From contig JALFDW010000042.1 of the NCBI GenBank assembly GCA_022778545.1, positions 1 through 64,000 of the forward strand: DNA of 64,000 bases. The letters are read 5' to 3'. The translations under genes were made by a program, and so were the position numbers. Source of the stretch: a bacterium. Lineage in GTDB: Bacteria > Bacillota > Clostridia > Christensenellales > CAG-138. Each line of letters starts with the position of its first letter. Within the stretch, counting starts at the first letter, position 1. The notes under the pieces were generated by a model that saw only the letters and a program-made list of their open reading frames with translations, ran no database searches and had not been told where the DNA came from. Below are positions 9,113-19,540 of the stretch, one piece after another.

Positions 9113-10087
9113 GTGAAACGGAAAATCAGGATCATTGCAGCAGGAATGCTGAGCGTACTCTTCTTCGCCGGATGTGCATCCAAGAATAATGAAATGATGA
9201 TGGATTATGCTATGCCGAGCGAGCCGCAGGAGATGGAAACGAGCACTTCTTTCGAGAGATATGACGCATCCTACGGCCTCACAGCGGATGTTGAGGCGGT
9301 GAAGCGTTCGGAGGATGCAGCGGAGCAATACGGCGGCCGCAAGGTGATTCTGACCTATGAGCTTTCTATTGAGACAGATGCATTCGACTCGCTGATCTCC
9401 GCCCTGAAGGAACGGCTGAATGCGGCGGGCGGCTATCTCCAAAGCTCGTATATTGACGGCAAAAAGCCGGAAGTTTACGGTGACAGGGGCAGGACGGCCA
9501 CGCTCTCGCTGCGCGTCCCTGCGGAAAAAGCGGAAGCGTTTTTTGCCGATGCGAAAGCCATGGGCACCGTGCAGAGCGAACATGCATATACGGATGATGT
9601 GACCGCTGCATACTTCGACAGCGAGACGCGCCTTTCTGTGCTCAAAACCCAGCTTGAGCGGCTCAAGAGGATCCTTGTGGAAACGGATAACCTTGCCGAC
9701 GTGCTCGCGCTTGAAACGGAGATTGCCCGCGTAACGACGGAGATCGAATCGCTCACAAGCGAATTGCGCCGCTATGATGCGCTCATCGACTACACCACCA
9801 TCAGCATCACGGTATCCGAAACCGTTTACCGTGAAGGGCCTGTCGCGGAAAAGACCGTGGGCGAGCGCATTGGAGAGGGCTTTTCGGATTCGCTGCACGG
9901 TGTGGGAGCATTCTTTGTTGATGTGTTCGTGTGGTTTGTTTCGGATCTGCCGGTGCTCGTTGTGCTTGCGCTGATCGGCACCGCAATATTCTTCTGTATC
10001 CGTGCGGTGTGCAAACGCAGCAGGGCGCGTAAGAAAGCAAACAAAGATAAAGATGATGAAAAAACATATGAGGAGAAAAAAGAATGA
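9113..10087 (+). CDS. DUF4349-type lipoprotein
   Basis: Lipobox LFFAGC, long coiled-coil middle, C-terminal TM; GTG start after aaggagg. Confidence 0.75.
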   Translation: MKRKIRIIAAGMLSVLFFAGCASKNNEMMMDYAMPSEPQEMETSTSFERYDASYGLTADVEAVKRSEDAAEQYGGRKVILTYELSIETDAFDSLISALKERLNAAGGYLQSSYIDGKKPEVYGDRGRTATLSLRVPAEKAEAFFADAKAMGTVQSEHAYTDDVTAAYFDSETRLSVLKTQLERLKRILVETDNLADVLALETEIARVTTEIESLTSELRRYDALIDYTTISITVSETVYREGPVAEKTVGERIGEGFSDSLHGVGAFFVDVFVWFVSDLPVLVVLALIGTAIFFCIRAVCKRSRARKKANKDKDDEKTYEEKKE

Positions 10088-10902
10088 AAAAGCAAGCGAT
10101 TCTTTTGAGCGCCGCGCTTTTATGCATGGCTGTGCTGGGGGGCTGTAAGTCCGAGGAACAGATCGCCGAGACGGTGCGGCCGCAATCCACGGTGATCTCG
10201 CCGGATGTGAATATCACGCAGGAAACACCGCAGCGCGATACGCTCACGGTGAGCGGAACGGGTGAAGTAAAGCTTGTGCCGGACATGGCGACCGTCTCCA
10301 TTGTGATCAATACCACGGAGGAACAGGCGGAGGATGCGCAGCGGAAAAACGCGGAACTGACGGAGGCTGTGCTCGCATCGCTCAAGGCAAACGGCGTTCA
10401 GGATGCGGACATTCAAACGGAGGACATCCACCTTTCCGAGGAATATGATTATGAAAAATCGCCGGCGAAGCTTGTGGGCTATTCCATGCGCAACACGCTC
10501 AGCGTCACCGTGCGCGACATTGCCACGATTGGCAGCGTGATCACGGATGCGATCAACGCAGGCGCCACGGGCACCTATGACCTTGCGTTTACGGTGTCCG
10601 ATTCGAGCGGCGCCTATCGGGACGCGCTTACCGCGGCGGTGGTCGAAGCGCGGGGCAAGGCGAATGCCATTGCTGCGGCGCTCTGCGTTGAGCTTGCGCC
10701 GATCCCCGTATCCGTAAACGAAGTGAGCAACAGCTATCAGCCGTATGCCTATGATAACATGCTGCGCCCGGAAGCGAATGAAATGCCGGCAGAAGATAGC
10801 GCGGACAGCATCGCTGTGAGCACGGGCGAGCTTTCGATCACGGCGAAGGTGAGCGTGGTGTATGAGGTGATCGCCAGCACCTCACAAACTTCCGGCTCCT
10901 GA
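10084..10902 (+). CDS. SIMPL domain (DUF541) lipoprotein
   Basis: LTVSGTGEVKLVPDMATVSIVINTTEEQAEDAQRKNAELTEAVLASLKANGV; lipobox AVLGGC. Confidence 0.88.
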   Translation: MKKQAILLSAALLCMAVLGGCKSEEQIAETVRPQSTVISPDVNITQETPQRDTLTVSGTGEVKLVPDMATVSIVINTTEEQAEDAQRKNAELTEAVLASLKANGVQDADIQTEDIHLSEEYDYEKSPAKLVGYSMRNTLSVTVRDIATIGSVITDAINAGATGTYDLAFTVSDSSGAYRDALTAAVVEARGKANAIAAALCVELAPIPVSVNEVSNSYQPYAYDNMLRPEANEMPAEDSADSIAVSTGELSITAKVSVVYEVIASTSQTSGS

Positions 10903-10949
10903 GTGAACCCATAAGGCGGCGGGCCGCCTATACAGCAAATAAACAATAA

Positions 10950-10980
10950 ACAGAGGGAATGCCAGTGGCGTTCCCTCTGT
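10950..10980. terminator. bidirectional terminator
   Basis: acagagggaatgccagtggcgttccctctgt between convergent genes. Confidence 0.75.
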
Positions 10981-10996
10981 TCTGTCATAGCTTGAT

Positions 10997-12379
10997 TTAT
11001 TCCGCCGCATCCGGCGTGAGTTCTGCTGACTCTTCCGCCTTCGGCGTGCCGAGGTAGTTCGGCAGCTGCATGCCAGCCATGTCAAACAGCTCCTGCATGG
11101 GTGGGATGCTCTTTGCCATGCCGGCAAGGAAGTTTGCGGTGGCGGTCTTTTCGCCGTTTGCGCCGTCCCAGACGGTGACCTTGTCGATCTTGATGTTCTT
11201 GATGGCGTCCACCTGGATCTGCATGAGCGTTTCCATCTTGTCCGCGAGCATCAGGCGCAAAGCGTCGGAGGGCGAACCTGCTGCGGAGACGACCTGCGCG
11301 AAACCGTCCGCCTGCTTGATGAGCATCTCCTGCGCGCCGCGCGCTTCCGCTTCCATGCGCATGTAGATCGCGTCCGCTTCGCCGCGGGCCTTGCGGCGGA
11401 TCTGCTCCGCCTGTGCCTCGGCTTCGAGCTCCATGCGGCGCTTTTCCACTTCGGTCTTTACGATGATGTCAGCTTCAAGTGTGGCCTTTTCACGCGCTGC
11501 ACGAGCTTCTTCCGCCGTGCGCTCCGCGGAATAGGATTCCTCGAGCGCTCTTGCGGCCTGCACCTTTTCCGCTGCGGTGGCGATACGCTGGGCTTCCGCC
11601 TCCTGCTCGCGCAGCTTCGCGTTGGAGCGCGTCACCTCGATGCGGGCATCGTTTTCACCCTGGATGGCGGTCGCGTTCGCTTGGGCTACTTTGATGCGCT
11701 GATCCATGTTGGCGTTTGCTTCGCCGATTGCACCGTCGCGCTCCTTTTCGGCAACGGACTTCTTTGCATCGTTGATGGCCTTTGCTGCGGCTTCGCGGCC
11801 GAGTGCCGTGATGTAGCCGGATTCATCGCTGATGTCGGTCACGTTCACGTTGATGAGCCGGAGGCCGATCTTCTTGAGCTCGGTCTCCACGTTGCGGGAG
11901 ACAGCTTCAAGGAACTTGTCGCGGTCGGTGTTGATCTCCTCGATATCCATCGTGGCGACGACGAGACGCAGCTGGCCGAAGATGATGTCCTTGGCAAGCT
12001 CCTGAATGGAGGTGAGGCTCAGCCCGAGCAGGCGTTCGGCGGCATTCTGCATGACGCCCTGCTCGGTGGAGATGCCGACCGTGAAGCGGGAGGGAACGTC
12101 GACGCGGATGTTCTGGCGAGAAAGCGCGTTGACGAGGTCGACCTGCAGGGACATCGGCGTGAGATCGAGGAACTGGTAAGACTGCACGAGCGGCCACACA
12201 AACGCTGCGCCGCCGTGGATACAGATGGACGATTTGCTCGTGCCATCCTTGTTGCGGCCGACCTGACCGTAGATGACCATAATCTTGTCCGACGGGCACT
12301 TTTTATAGCGCGTGAGCAGCACGAGCAGAAGCGAGAACAGCAGCACTGCAATGACAACTGCGGCAATGATTCCTTCCAT
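10997..12379 (-). CDS. flotillin/SPFH domain protein
   Basis: 460 aa, N-terminal TM, SPFH domain, Ala/Glu-rich coiled coil (EAEAQRIATAAEKVQAARALEE). Confidence 0.92.
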   Translation of the reverse strand: MEGIIAAVVIAVLLFSLLLVLLTRYKKCPSDKIMVIYGQVGRNKDGTSKSSICIHGGAAFVWPLVQSYQFLDLTPMSLQVDLVNALSRQNIRVDVPSRFTVGISTEQGVMQNAAERLLGLSLTSIQELAKDIIFGQLRLVVATMDIEEINTDRDKFLEAVSRNVETELKKIGLRLINVNVTDISDESGYITALGREAAAKAINDAKKSVAEKERDGAIGEANANMDQRIKVAQANATAIQGENDARIEVTRSNAKLREQEAEAQRIATAAEKVQAARALEESYSAERTAEEARAAREKATLEADIIVKTEVEKRRMELEAEAQAEQIRRKARGEADAIYMRMEAEARGAQEMLIKQADGFAQVVSAAGSPSDALRLMLADKMETLMQIQVDAIKNIKIDKVTVWDGANGEKTATANFLAGMAKSIPPMQELFDMAGMQLPNYLGTPKAEESAELTPDAAE

Positions 12380-12430
12380 TTTTGACTTTACCCCCTTTGA
12401 TTGTGCTTGAATGATGTATGAAACGACCGC

Positions 12431-13075
12431 TCAGCTCTTTGGCTGCACGATCAGCGTCGTCTTTCCGGAAATACCCACCACGATGACTTCAGCGCCGGTT
12501 TTGATGGGCGCTTCGCGATCCGTAACGGCATCGAGCTGGGTCAGCCGCTCCTGCAGGAGCAGCGTCACCTTGCCGGCCTCGCTTCGAGCGGGCGGGATGG
12601 TGAGGTAGACCGTGCCCGAAAGCCCCACTGCGTTGCGCACATCGAGCGTGCCGTTGTACTGCAGGCGCAGGAAGGATTTGAGGATCAGCGCCGTCAGAAC
12701 CATCGCAAGCGCGCCAGATGCAACGGCAAGCAGCACCGCGAGCCCACGATCCATGCCGCTGCGCAGGAAAGCGAGCCCTGCCCAGCCGCCTACGGCGAAA
12801 AACGCGATAATCCCGCGCAGAGAAAAGAGCTGAAGCCCCGCGCCGACGCCCGCGTCCTGATCCCCGATGGAAGCGGCATCCGCTGCGCTGATGTCCGGTA
12901 TGTCCGGCACACCATCGCCGTCGATGTCGATGGTAAGGTCCATATCCGCGTCCGCATCGTGGCCAAGGCCCAGAAGCGTCAGCACGGTCTGGATCAGCAA
13001 CAGCGCCGTGGCCGGGAATGCAACGAAGGCAAATCCGCGCGCGAGCGCATCCAGAGATTCCCACCAAGCAAGCAT
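12431..13075 (-). CDS. NfeD/YuaF-like membrane protein, flotillin partner
   Basis: TM segments plus C-terminal OB-like domain (GLSGTVYLTIPPARSEAGKVTLLLQ); next to flotillin. Confidence 0.65.
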   Translation of the reverse strand: MLAWWESLDALARGFAFVAFPATALLLIQTVLTLLGLGHDADADMDLTIDIDGDGVPDIPDISAADAASIGDQDAGVGAGLQLFSLRGIIAFFAVGGWAGLAFLRSGMDRGLAVLLAVASGALAMVLTALILKSFLRLQYNGTLDVRNAVGLSGTVYLTIPPARSEAGKVTLLLQERLTQLDAVTDREAPIKTGAEVIVVGISGKTTLIVQPKS

Positions 13076-13099
13076 ATTCGTTCCCCCTGTAAGCGAAAG

Positions 13100-13663
13100 T
13101 TATAGATCGAGCGCCCTGAGCAGACGCTCCGCGTTCTGATGCAGCACGCTTGAAGAGTAGGCGAGCAGCATAATCTCGAGCACATTCACAAGGCGCGCTT
13201 TTGCCCCTGCATAGGGCTCGTTAAAATCCGTAAGCGATTCTTCCACGGCCGTGCGCATCGCCCCGCGCGCGGGGATTCCCGCGCCAAGGGCGCCGAGCGC
13301 GTCCGCAAAGCGGAAGTACAGCGCCGCGTCGTTCATGCCATCCGCCCCCATAAACGCACCTGCGTGCGCACACAGGGCAATGATGCTTTCAATCTGCAGC
13401 GAATCCTTCAGGGCGTTGATGATGAGCAACCGGGACAGCTGATCGCGCGAGTACCGTTTGGCTTTCGGCGGGGAAACGAACCCGCGCTTGATCCAGTTCT
13501 GGATGGTGTGGGGTGCAAGCCCGGTGATCTCTGCCACCTGTGAAAGCACGAGCCCGCCCGGGATGAACATCGGCGCAAGGAGGCTTTCCGCAATGCCGCG
13601 GCGCGAAAGCTCCGCTTCGATCGTGGAACCGGGCAAAAGACCGATCATCAGACACCTCCTCAT
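13100..13663 (-). CDS. DUF1836 domain protein, MerR-like HTH
   Basis: LSQVAEITGLAPHTIQNWIKRGFVSPPKAKRYSRDQLSRLLIINALKDSLQIE. Confidence 0.8.
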   Translation of the reverse strand: MRRCLMIGLLPGSTIEAELSRRGIAESLLAPMFIPGGLVLSQVAEITGLAPHTIQNWIKRGFVSPPKAKRYSRDQLSRLLIINALKDSLQIESIIALCAHAGAFMGADGMNDAALYFRFADALGALGAGIPARGAMRTAVEESLTDFNEPYAGAKARLVNVLEIMLLAYSSSVLHQNAERLLRALDL

Positions 13664-13809
13664 CCCTTTGTTTGTCTATAGTATAACATACAGTCAAATG
13701 ACTGTCAATGAGGTTCAGGAAAGAGATGCATGGCCTTTGTGATTGTGAGCTGAAGGAAAATCCGCAGGACGCTTGACAAACCATCGCTTTCCGCATAAAC
13801 TAAAGCGTA

Positions 13810-14070
13810 ATTGAACGAATGCGTTGAAGAAGAGGAGTACGCGCCCCATCCTGCATCAGAGAGACGGCTTCACCGGCTGCAAGGGCTGTCGGCGGGCAGG
13901 CGCGGAAGGTCGCTTCGGAGCATTCCGGCTGAGCGTGTGCCATGCGCGCGGGTAAGTCGGGACGTACGCGCCGCGTTAAGGCGCTTTGAGGTGGGGCTGC
14001 GCCGTGTGCGCGCCCAACAAAGGTGGTACCGCGAGCGTTTCGTCCTTTGAGGGCGAAAGGCTCTTTTTAT
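13810..14070 (+). promoter_or_regulatory. T-box leader of valS
   Basis: T-box core aaggtggtaccgcg (14019-14031) followed by terminator GAGCgTTTCGtCCtttgaGGgCGAAAgGCTCTTTTT, upstream of valS. Confidence 0.92.
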
Positions 14071-14114
14071 TTTATGATTTTATTGTGAACGAAAAGAACA
14101 GGAGGAACGACCCA

Positions 14115-16829
14115 ATGAACAGGGAAATGCCCAAAGCCTATGACCACAGCGCTGTGGAAAGCAGGCTCTATGAAACATGGGAAAAAAACGGATACTTTCA
14201 CGCGGAGGCTAACAGCGGCAAGCCGCCGTACTGCATCGTGATCCCCCCACCGAACATCACCGGCCAGCTCCACATGGGGCATGCGCTCGATGAGACGCTT
14301 CAGGACGCGATTATCCGCTATAAGCGCATGGCGGGCTTCGAAGCGCTCTGGCTGCCCGGCACGGACCATGCTTCCATCGCGACGGAGGCAAAGGTCGTGG
14401 AAGCCATGGCAAAGGAAGGACTCACGAAGGATATGCTCGGCCGCGACGGTTTTCTTGCGCGCGCATGGGACTGGAAGAACACCTACGGCAACCGCATCGT
14501 GAAGCAGCTGCGCAAGCTCGGTTCGAGCTGCGATTGGGAGCGTGAACGCTTCACGATGGATGAAGGCTGCTCCAACGCGGTGAAGGAAGTGTTCGTGCGC
14601 CTGTATGAAGAAGGCAAGATCTACCGTGGGAACCGGCTCGTGAACTGGTGCCCCCATTGCAACACGTCCATTTCGGATGCGGAGGTGGAGCATGAGGAGA
14701 AGGACGGCAGCTTCTGGCATCTGCTTTACCCCGTGAAGGAAACGGGCGAGATGCTTGAGCTTGCAACCACCCGCCCGGAAACCATGCTCGGCGACACGGC
14801 CGTTGCCATCAACGCAGAGGACCCGCGCTATGCGCACCTGCACGGCTGCCATGCGGTGCTGCCGCTGCTCAACAAGGAGATCCCCATCGTGTGCGACGAG
14901 CATGCTGACATGACAAAGGGCACAGGCGTTGTGAAGATCACCCCGGCGCATGACCCGAACGATTTCGAGGTGGGCCAGCGTCACGGCCTGCCGCTCGTAC
15001 GCGTGTTCACCTATGATGGCCATATGACCGGCGCCGCGGACAAAGCGGAAGCGGATGCGCTTTTCGCAAGCGGCCGCGCCACGGTGGGCGAGCCGGAAGT
15101 GCTCGATTGCGGGAAATATGCCGGCATGACAGCCATGGAAGCGCGCAAGGCGATCCTTGCCGACCTTGAAGCGGGCGGTTACCTGAAAAAGACGGAGCCC
15201 ATCAAGCACGAGGTTGGCACCTGTTACCGCTGCCACACCACCATCGAGCCGATGATCTCCAAGCAGTGGTTTGTGAAGATGGAGCCCCTTGCCGCGCCTG
15301 CCATCGAGTGTGTGGAGAAAGGCGAGATCCGCTTCGTGCCGGAACGCTTCACGAAAACATACATGAACTGGATGAGGAACACCCGCGACTGGTGCATCAG
15401 CCGCCAGCTCTGGTGGGGCCATCAGATCCCGGCGTGGTACTGCGCGGACTGCGGCGAGACCATCGTGGCAAAAGAAGCGCCCTGCGCCTGCCCGAAGTGC
15501 GGCAGCGCGAACCTCACACAGGATCCGGACACGCTCGATACGTGGTTCTCCTCCGCGCTCTGGCCGTTCAGCACGCTGGGCTGGCCGGATGAGGACAGCG
15601 AGGATCTCAAGTACTTCTATCCCACCAACACGCTTGTGACGGGCTATGACATCATCGGCTTCTGGGTGAGCCGCATGATCTTCTCCGGCCTGGAATACAC
15701 GGGAAAAGCGCCGTTCGACACCGTCTACATCCACGGCATCGTGCGCGATGAGCTGGGCCGAAAGATGTCGAAATCCCTCGGCAACGGCATCGATCCGTTG
15801 GAGATCATCGAGGAATACGGCGCGGATTCGCTCCGCTTCAGCCTCGTGACTGGCAACAGCGCCGGCAATGACATGCGCTTCTACAGCAAGAAGGTGGAAG
15901 CGGCGCGCAACTTCTGCAATAAGGTCTACAACGCCGCGCGCTTTGTGCTGATGAACCTTGGCGATGAGACGCCGGGCGAGATCGACCGCACTGCGCTCGA
16001 CATGGCGGACAAGTGGATCCTCCACCGCCTGAACACCATCACCAAGGAAGTGACGGGCAACCTCGACTCCTTCGACCTGAACCTTGCTGCGCAGAAGGTC
16101 TACGATTTCATCTGGACGGAGTTCTGTGACTGGTACATCGAAATGGCAAAGCCGCGGCTCAACGGCGCGGATGCTGCCGCGAAGGCGAATGTGCGGGCGA
16201 TCCTCGTGCATGTGCTCGCAAATTCCATGAAGCTGCTGCACCCGTTCATGCCGTTCATCACGGAGGAGCTTTACCAGAACCTGCCCGGCGCGGAGGAGAC
16301 CATCATGCGCGCGGCCTGGCCGCAGTATGACCCGGCGCTTGCATTCCCGGCGGAAGCGGCCACCATGGAAGGCGTCATGGAGCTCATCCGTTCCATCCGC
16401 AACGTGCGCGCGGAAATGAACGTGCCGCCCGCAAAGCGCGTCTCCATGACTCTTGTGGCGCATGCGGACGATACGGCGGCGATGGAAGAGGCTGCGCCCT
16501 ATGTGATGAAGCTCGCGGGCGCGGACCGCGTTCATGTGCAGCTGGATAAGTCCGGCATTCCGGAAAACGCAGTCTCCGTGGTGGGGCAGCTTGCGGAAGC
16601 CTTCATCCCGCTCACCGACCTTGTGGACATCGACAAGGAGATCGAGCGCATGAAGAAGGAGATCGCAAAGACTGAGGGCGACATCGCCCGTGCCGAGGGC
16701 AAGCTCAACAACGCAGGCTTCGTGGCCAAAGCGCCGGAGCGCGTGATCGCGGAGGAGCGGCAGAAGCTTGAAAACGCAAAGGCGCTGCTCGGAAAGCAGC
16801 AGGCGCGCCTTGCGGAGCTGCAAAAATAA
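14115..16829 (+). CDS. valS: valyl-tRNA synthetase
   Basis: PPPNITGQLHMGHALDETLQD, KMSKSLGNGIDP; C-terminal coiled coil; start ATG 14115 after aggagg. Confidence 0.97.
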   Translation: MNREMPKAYDHSAVESRLYETWEKNGYFHAEANSGKPPYCIVIPPPNITGQLHMGHALDETLQDAIIRYKRMAGFEALWLPGTDHASIATEAKVVEAMAKEGLTKDMLGRDGFLARAWDWKNTYGNRIVKQLRKLGSSCDWERERFTMDEGCSNAVKEVFVRLYEEGKIYRGNRLVNWCPHCNTSISDAEVEHEEKDGSFWHLLYPVKETGEMLELATTRPETMLGDTAVAINAEDPRYAHLHGCHAVLPLLNKEIPIVCDEHADMTKGTGVVKITPAHDPNDFEVGQRHGLPLVRVFTYDGHMTGAADKAEADALFASGRATVGEPEVLDCGKYAGMTAMEARKAILADLEAGGYLKKTEPIKHEVGTCYRCHTTIEPMISKQWFVKMEPLAAPAIECVEKGEIRFVPERFTKTYMNWMRNTRDWCISRQLWWGHQIPAWYCADCGETIVAKEAPCACPKCGSANLTQDPDTLDTWFSSALWPFSTLGWPDEDSEDLKYFYPTNTLVTGYDIIGFWVSRMIFSGLEYTGKAPFDTVYIHGIVRDELGRKMSKSLGNGIDPLEIIEEYGADSLRFSLVTGNSAGNDMRFYSKKVEAARNFCNKVYNAARFVLMNLGDETPGEIDRTALDMADKWILHRLNTITKEVTGNLDSFDLNLAAQKVYDFIWTEFCDWYIEMAKPRLNGADAAAKANVRAILVHVLANSMKLLHPFMPFITEELYQNLPGAEETIMRAAWPQYDPALAFPAEAATMEGVMELIRSIRNVRAEMNVPPAKRVSMTLVAHADDTAAMEEAAPYVMKLAGADRVHVQLDKSGIPENAVSVVGQLAEAFIPLTDLVDIDKEIERMKKEIAKTEGDIARAEGKLNNAGFVAKAPERVIAEERQKLENAKALLGKQQARLAELQK

Positions 16830-16893
16830 AGGATAGAAACAGCAAAAAGACTCCTGCCCGTATTGGGCGGTGTTCAGAAGGCAGTAAAATAAG

Positions 16894-16927
16894 CAAAAGA
16901 CGTGACTTTCATGATCACGTCTTTTGC
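16894..16927 (+). terminator. rho-independent terminator after valS
   Basis: caaaagacgtgactttcatgatcacgtcttttg. Confidence 0.75.
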
Positions 16928-17088
16928 TGAATGAATCGCTGCAAAGCAGCGCAAGGGGTGCTGGCCCTTACGCAAAACGCTCCGGAAATTCCTGTGTCCG
17001 GAGTGTTTTGGCTCATCGAGCGTACATACGGGGATCCTCCGTATAGAAATGTGCCCTTATCTGGTCGGCAAACCGGAATTTGCTGTAA

Positions 17089-17997
17089 TCAACCATTGGA
17101 CACTGTTTTTTGCTTCCCATATTTTTCTTCCATTTCTTTCGTATGTGCATGAAGCAGTTCCAGTGCCCGTGCCTGGATGCCGCCGAGATTCATTTGATCC
17201 GTACCTGCAAACCCGAGTTTAATCCTCGCAGAAGCGATTGCATGACTATCGTTCGTTTTGCTTTCATCCGCTTCCGATAAAAACTTTTGCAGCAATCCCA
17301 AATCGCTGGAGTAATGGAGCTCCACAAGTTTTGCCCGGTATTCCAGCTCCGCAGGGGTGATTCCCGGGAATTGTTTCATATCCATGGTATGCTGTGCTTC
17401 GTGCTTCAGAAGAGAAACGAGAAACCGCTCGCTTTCAAAATTATACGCCTGCTCAACACAGTTGATCGTGCCATCGGGCGAAGCCCAGCCGCCTGTCCCG
17501 AACCTGCCGAAGGTCAGATAATCCATCCAGCTTCGAAATACGAAGCCTTTAAGAATGTTGACTGTATATTCCGCCGTTCCGCCCGGCAGCTCGACACGGT
17601 AGACTGTCGGAACGGTATCCTTCCAGATATACGGGCCGTAATATCCCTGGGTTTTTCCGAAAAGCGCATGATAGCCCTTCGCTTCAAACACCGATTGAAG
17701 CTTCTCGGCCAGAAACTCTTCCTCTGCATCCGGCACATCCAGGAGCACTTTCAGTTGTGTCAGCAGCTTCTCTGCGGCCTTTGCCTCCGGCAACCCGCAA
17801 TAAAAGGTATCACGGAAATAAATCTGATACAAACGCAGGATGTCGTTGAGTATGTCCGGTATATCAAACGTGCGGTATTCACAATCTTCAAAAATCGCGA
17901 CATACGCAGGAAGAATGTCTTTGAATTCCTCGTGATCGCGCATGTATGCAATTGCGCCTTTTATGTCGCCATTCATAAAAAACTGACTGATTTGCAT
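17089..17997 (-). CDS. hypothetical protein with HExxH-like motif
   Basis: SLLKHEAQHTMDMKQFPGITPAELEYRAKLVEL suggests zincin-like fold. Confidence 0.55.
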   Translation of the reverse strand: MQISQFFMNGDIKGAIAYMRDHEEFKDILPAYVAIFEDCEYRTFDIPDILNDILRLYQIYFRDTFYCGLPEAKAAEKLLTQLKVLLDVPDAEEEFLAEKLQSVFEAKGYHALFGKTQGYYGPYIWKDTVPTVYRVELPGGTAEYTVNILKGFVFRSWMDYLTFGRFGTGGWASPDGTINCVEQAYNFESERFLVSLLKHEAQHTMDMKQFPGITPAELEYRAKLVELHYSSDLGLLQKFLSEADESKTNDSHAIASARIKLGFAGTDQMNLGGIQARALELLHAHTKEMEEKYGKQKTVSNG

Positions 17998-18186
17998 GCC
18001 TGCTCTCTCCTCAATAAAAATCGATTTGCAAGTTTGTTTGTTCCATGCTATCACATAGCCGAGAGGAATACAAGAACAGCCACAGCAGTTCAAACCAAAC
18101 GCTGTGACTGCCAACTGGCTTATGACCACTGCGCCATACGGGCGGGAGCTTTGTTATAAGCAAAGGAAATGAGCCAGAAGAAAACG

Positions 18187-18681
18187 TTATTCCTTCATAT
18201 GGATGGGAACATACATGTCCTCCAGGCTGAAGCCTTTTTCCTGAAGCCAACCCGGCGTTACGATATGGAACATGGGGTAACGTTCCTCTGTGCCTTCGGC
18301 GTTGACGTGCAGCGTAAAGAGCTCGCTGCTTTCCACCCAGTCTTTGATTTCCTGCTGCGTTTTCATCCAGTCCGCAGCTTCATCGAGGTCCGCATCCTTG
18401 CAGACTGCCACGGCGTAGAGGCCAAAGGGGAACTCCTCCACGGCGTAACCACCGCAGTCCGTTTCGTCCGCGCCCGTGGGCGTGGGGAGCGCGTAGATCC
18501 ATTCCTTTGCCTGTTCCCGCTCGTTGAACCACATAAAGTCCCGCGGGGAAAGCTGGCACGGCAATGATGCATGGTAATCGGAAAACCACTTGTTGAATGC
18601 GTTGAAAGCTTGCTCCGTGCGGATCGGGCCGGATTTTACGACCTTCATCCGGGGAAGCTCAATGATTCGGATCTGCTGCAT
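18187..18681 (-). CDS. GyrI-like/AraC effector-binding domain protein
   Basis: IRIIELPRMKVVKSG...DETDCGGYAVEEFPFGLYAVAVCKD. Confidence 0.6.
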   Translation of the reverse strand: MQQIRIIELPRMKVVKSGPIRTEQAFNAFNKWFSDYHASLPCQLSPRDFMWFNEREQAKEWIYALPTPTGADETDCGGYAVEEFPFGLYAVAVCKDADLDEAADWMKTQQEIKDWVESSELFTLHVNAEGTEERYPMFHIVTPGWLQEKGFSLEDMYVPIHMKE

Positions 18682-18779
18682 GGCTCTTTGCCTCCTCAGA
18701 ACGAAATGATGGTTTGCATGGGATTGCCGGTGGGTTCAGTATACGCATGGCGGCCTGCGCCGCAACACTTTGCGGGCTT

Positions 18780-19451
18780 TTACACAAGCGCATACAGCCC
18801 TTTTCCCCGGGCATGGAGCGCCGGAGCATTTAGAATGCGATAGCGCCCGCGCCCCGTATGCGCGATGAGCCCCTCCGAAGCGAGCCGCTCGAGCGCGCGC
18901 AGCAAATGGCGGTAGCTCGTGCCGATGAGATCCGCCGTTTCCGTGAGCGGTTCGGCGAACATGCCGCCGCGTGCTGTGGCGGCGATGTAAGCGCAGAGGC
19001 GTGTTTCCAACGGATAGAGGATGATGTGCGAGCAGTTTTCCGTGCTGTTGCGCAGCTTGCCCGCGAGCGCGGCTCCGGCATGGTTGAGGAACGCGGTGTC
19101 CGTGCGGAGGGTTTCGCGGTTACGCGCAAGCGGGACGCCGGCGCACACCACGTCCGTAATGGCGCGGATGCTCGTTTCTGCCGTTGCGGTGCCGAGCATT
19201 AACTCAAGGTCGCCGATGAGGTCGCCCGCCTGGGAGAAGCAGAGCAGCAGCTCACGCCCGTTTTCCGCAAGGACGCTTGCTTTTGCGCGCCCGGAAAGCA
19301 CGAGCATGAAAAAGGCGAGCGGCTGCCCGGCCGTGCAGATGGATTCGCCCGGCGCAAAATGGAGCGCAAAGAGGCCGGACAGCGCATCCACGGGGAGCCC
19401 GGCCGCTGCCGCCATGCGGCGCTGTTCCTCTGAAATCGGCAATTGTTTCAT
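18780..19451 (-). CDS. Crp/Fnr family transcriptional regulator
   Basis: cNMP-binding-like domain (LFALHFAPGESICTAGQPLAFFMLVLSGRAK) and C-terminal HTH (ETADLIGTSYRHLLRALERLASEGLI). Confidence 0.88.
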   Translation of the reverse strand: MKQLPISEEQRRMAAAAGLPVDALSGLFALHFAPGESICTAGQPLAFFMLVLSGRAKASVLAENGRELLLCFSQAGDLIGDLELMLGTATAETSIRAITDVVCAGVPLARNRETLRTDTAFLNHAGAALAGKLRNSTENCSHIILYPLETRLCAYIAATARGGMFAEPLTETADLIGTSYRHLLRALERLASEGLIAHTGRGRYRILNAPALHARGKGLYALV

Positions 19452-19472
19452 ATTCGTGATCCTCCTGCACAA

Positions 19473-19490
19473 ATATGACATATGTCATAT
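19473..19490. promoter_or_regulatory. palindromic operator, probably for the adjacent Crp-type regulator
   Basis: Perfect 18-bp palindrome atatgacatatgtcatat in divergent intergenic region. Confidence 0.7.
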
Positions 19491-19540
19491 CGCTTGTCAA
19501 GCGGGCGGCGTATGCTATTGTGCGGAAAAGGAGAGAAGCC

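Noticed and set aside
14067-16823. 918-aa minus-strand ORF opposite valS
   Set aside because: Shadow ORF caused by high GC and codon bias; the plus strand encodes clear ValRS motifs
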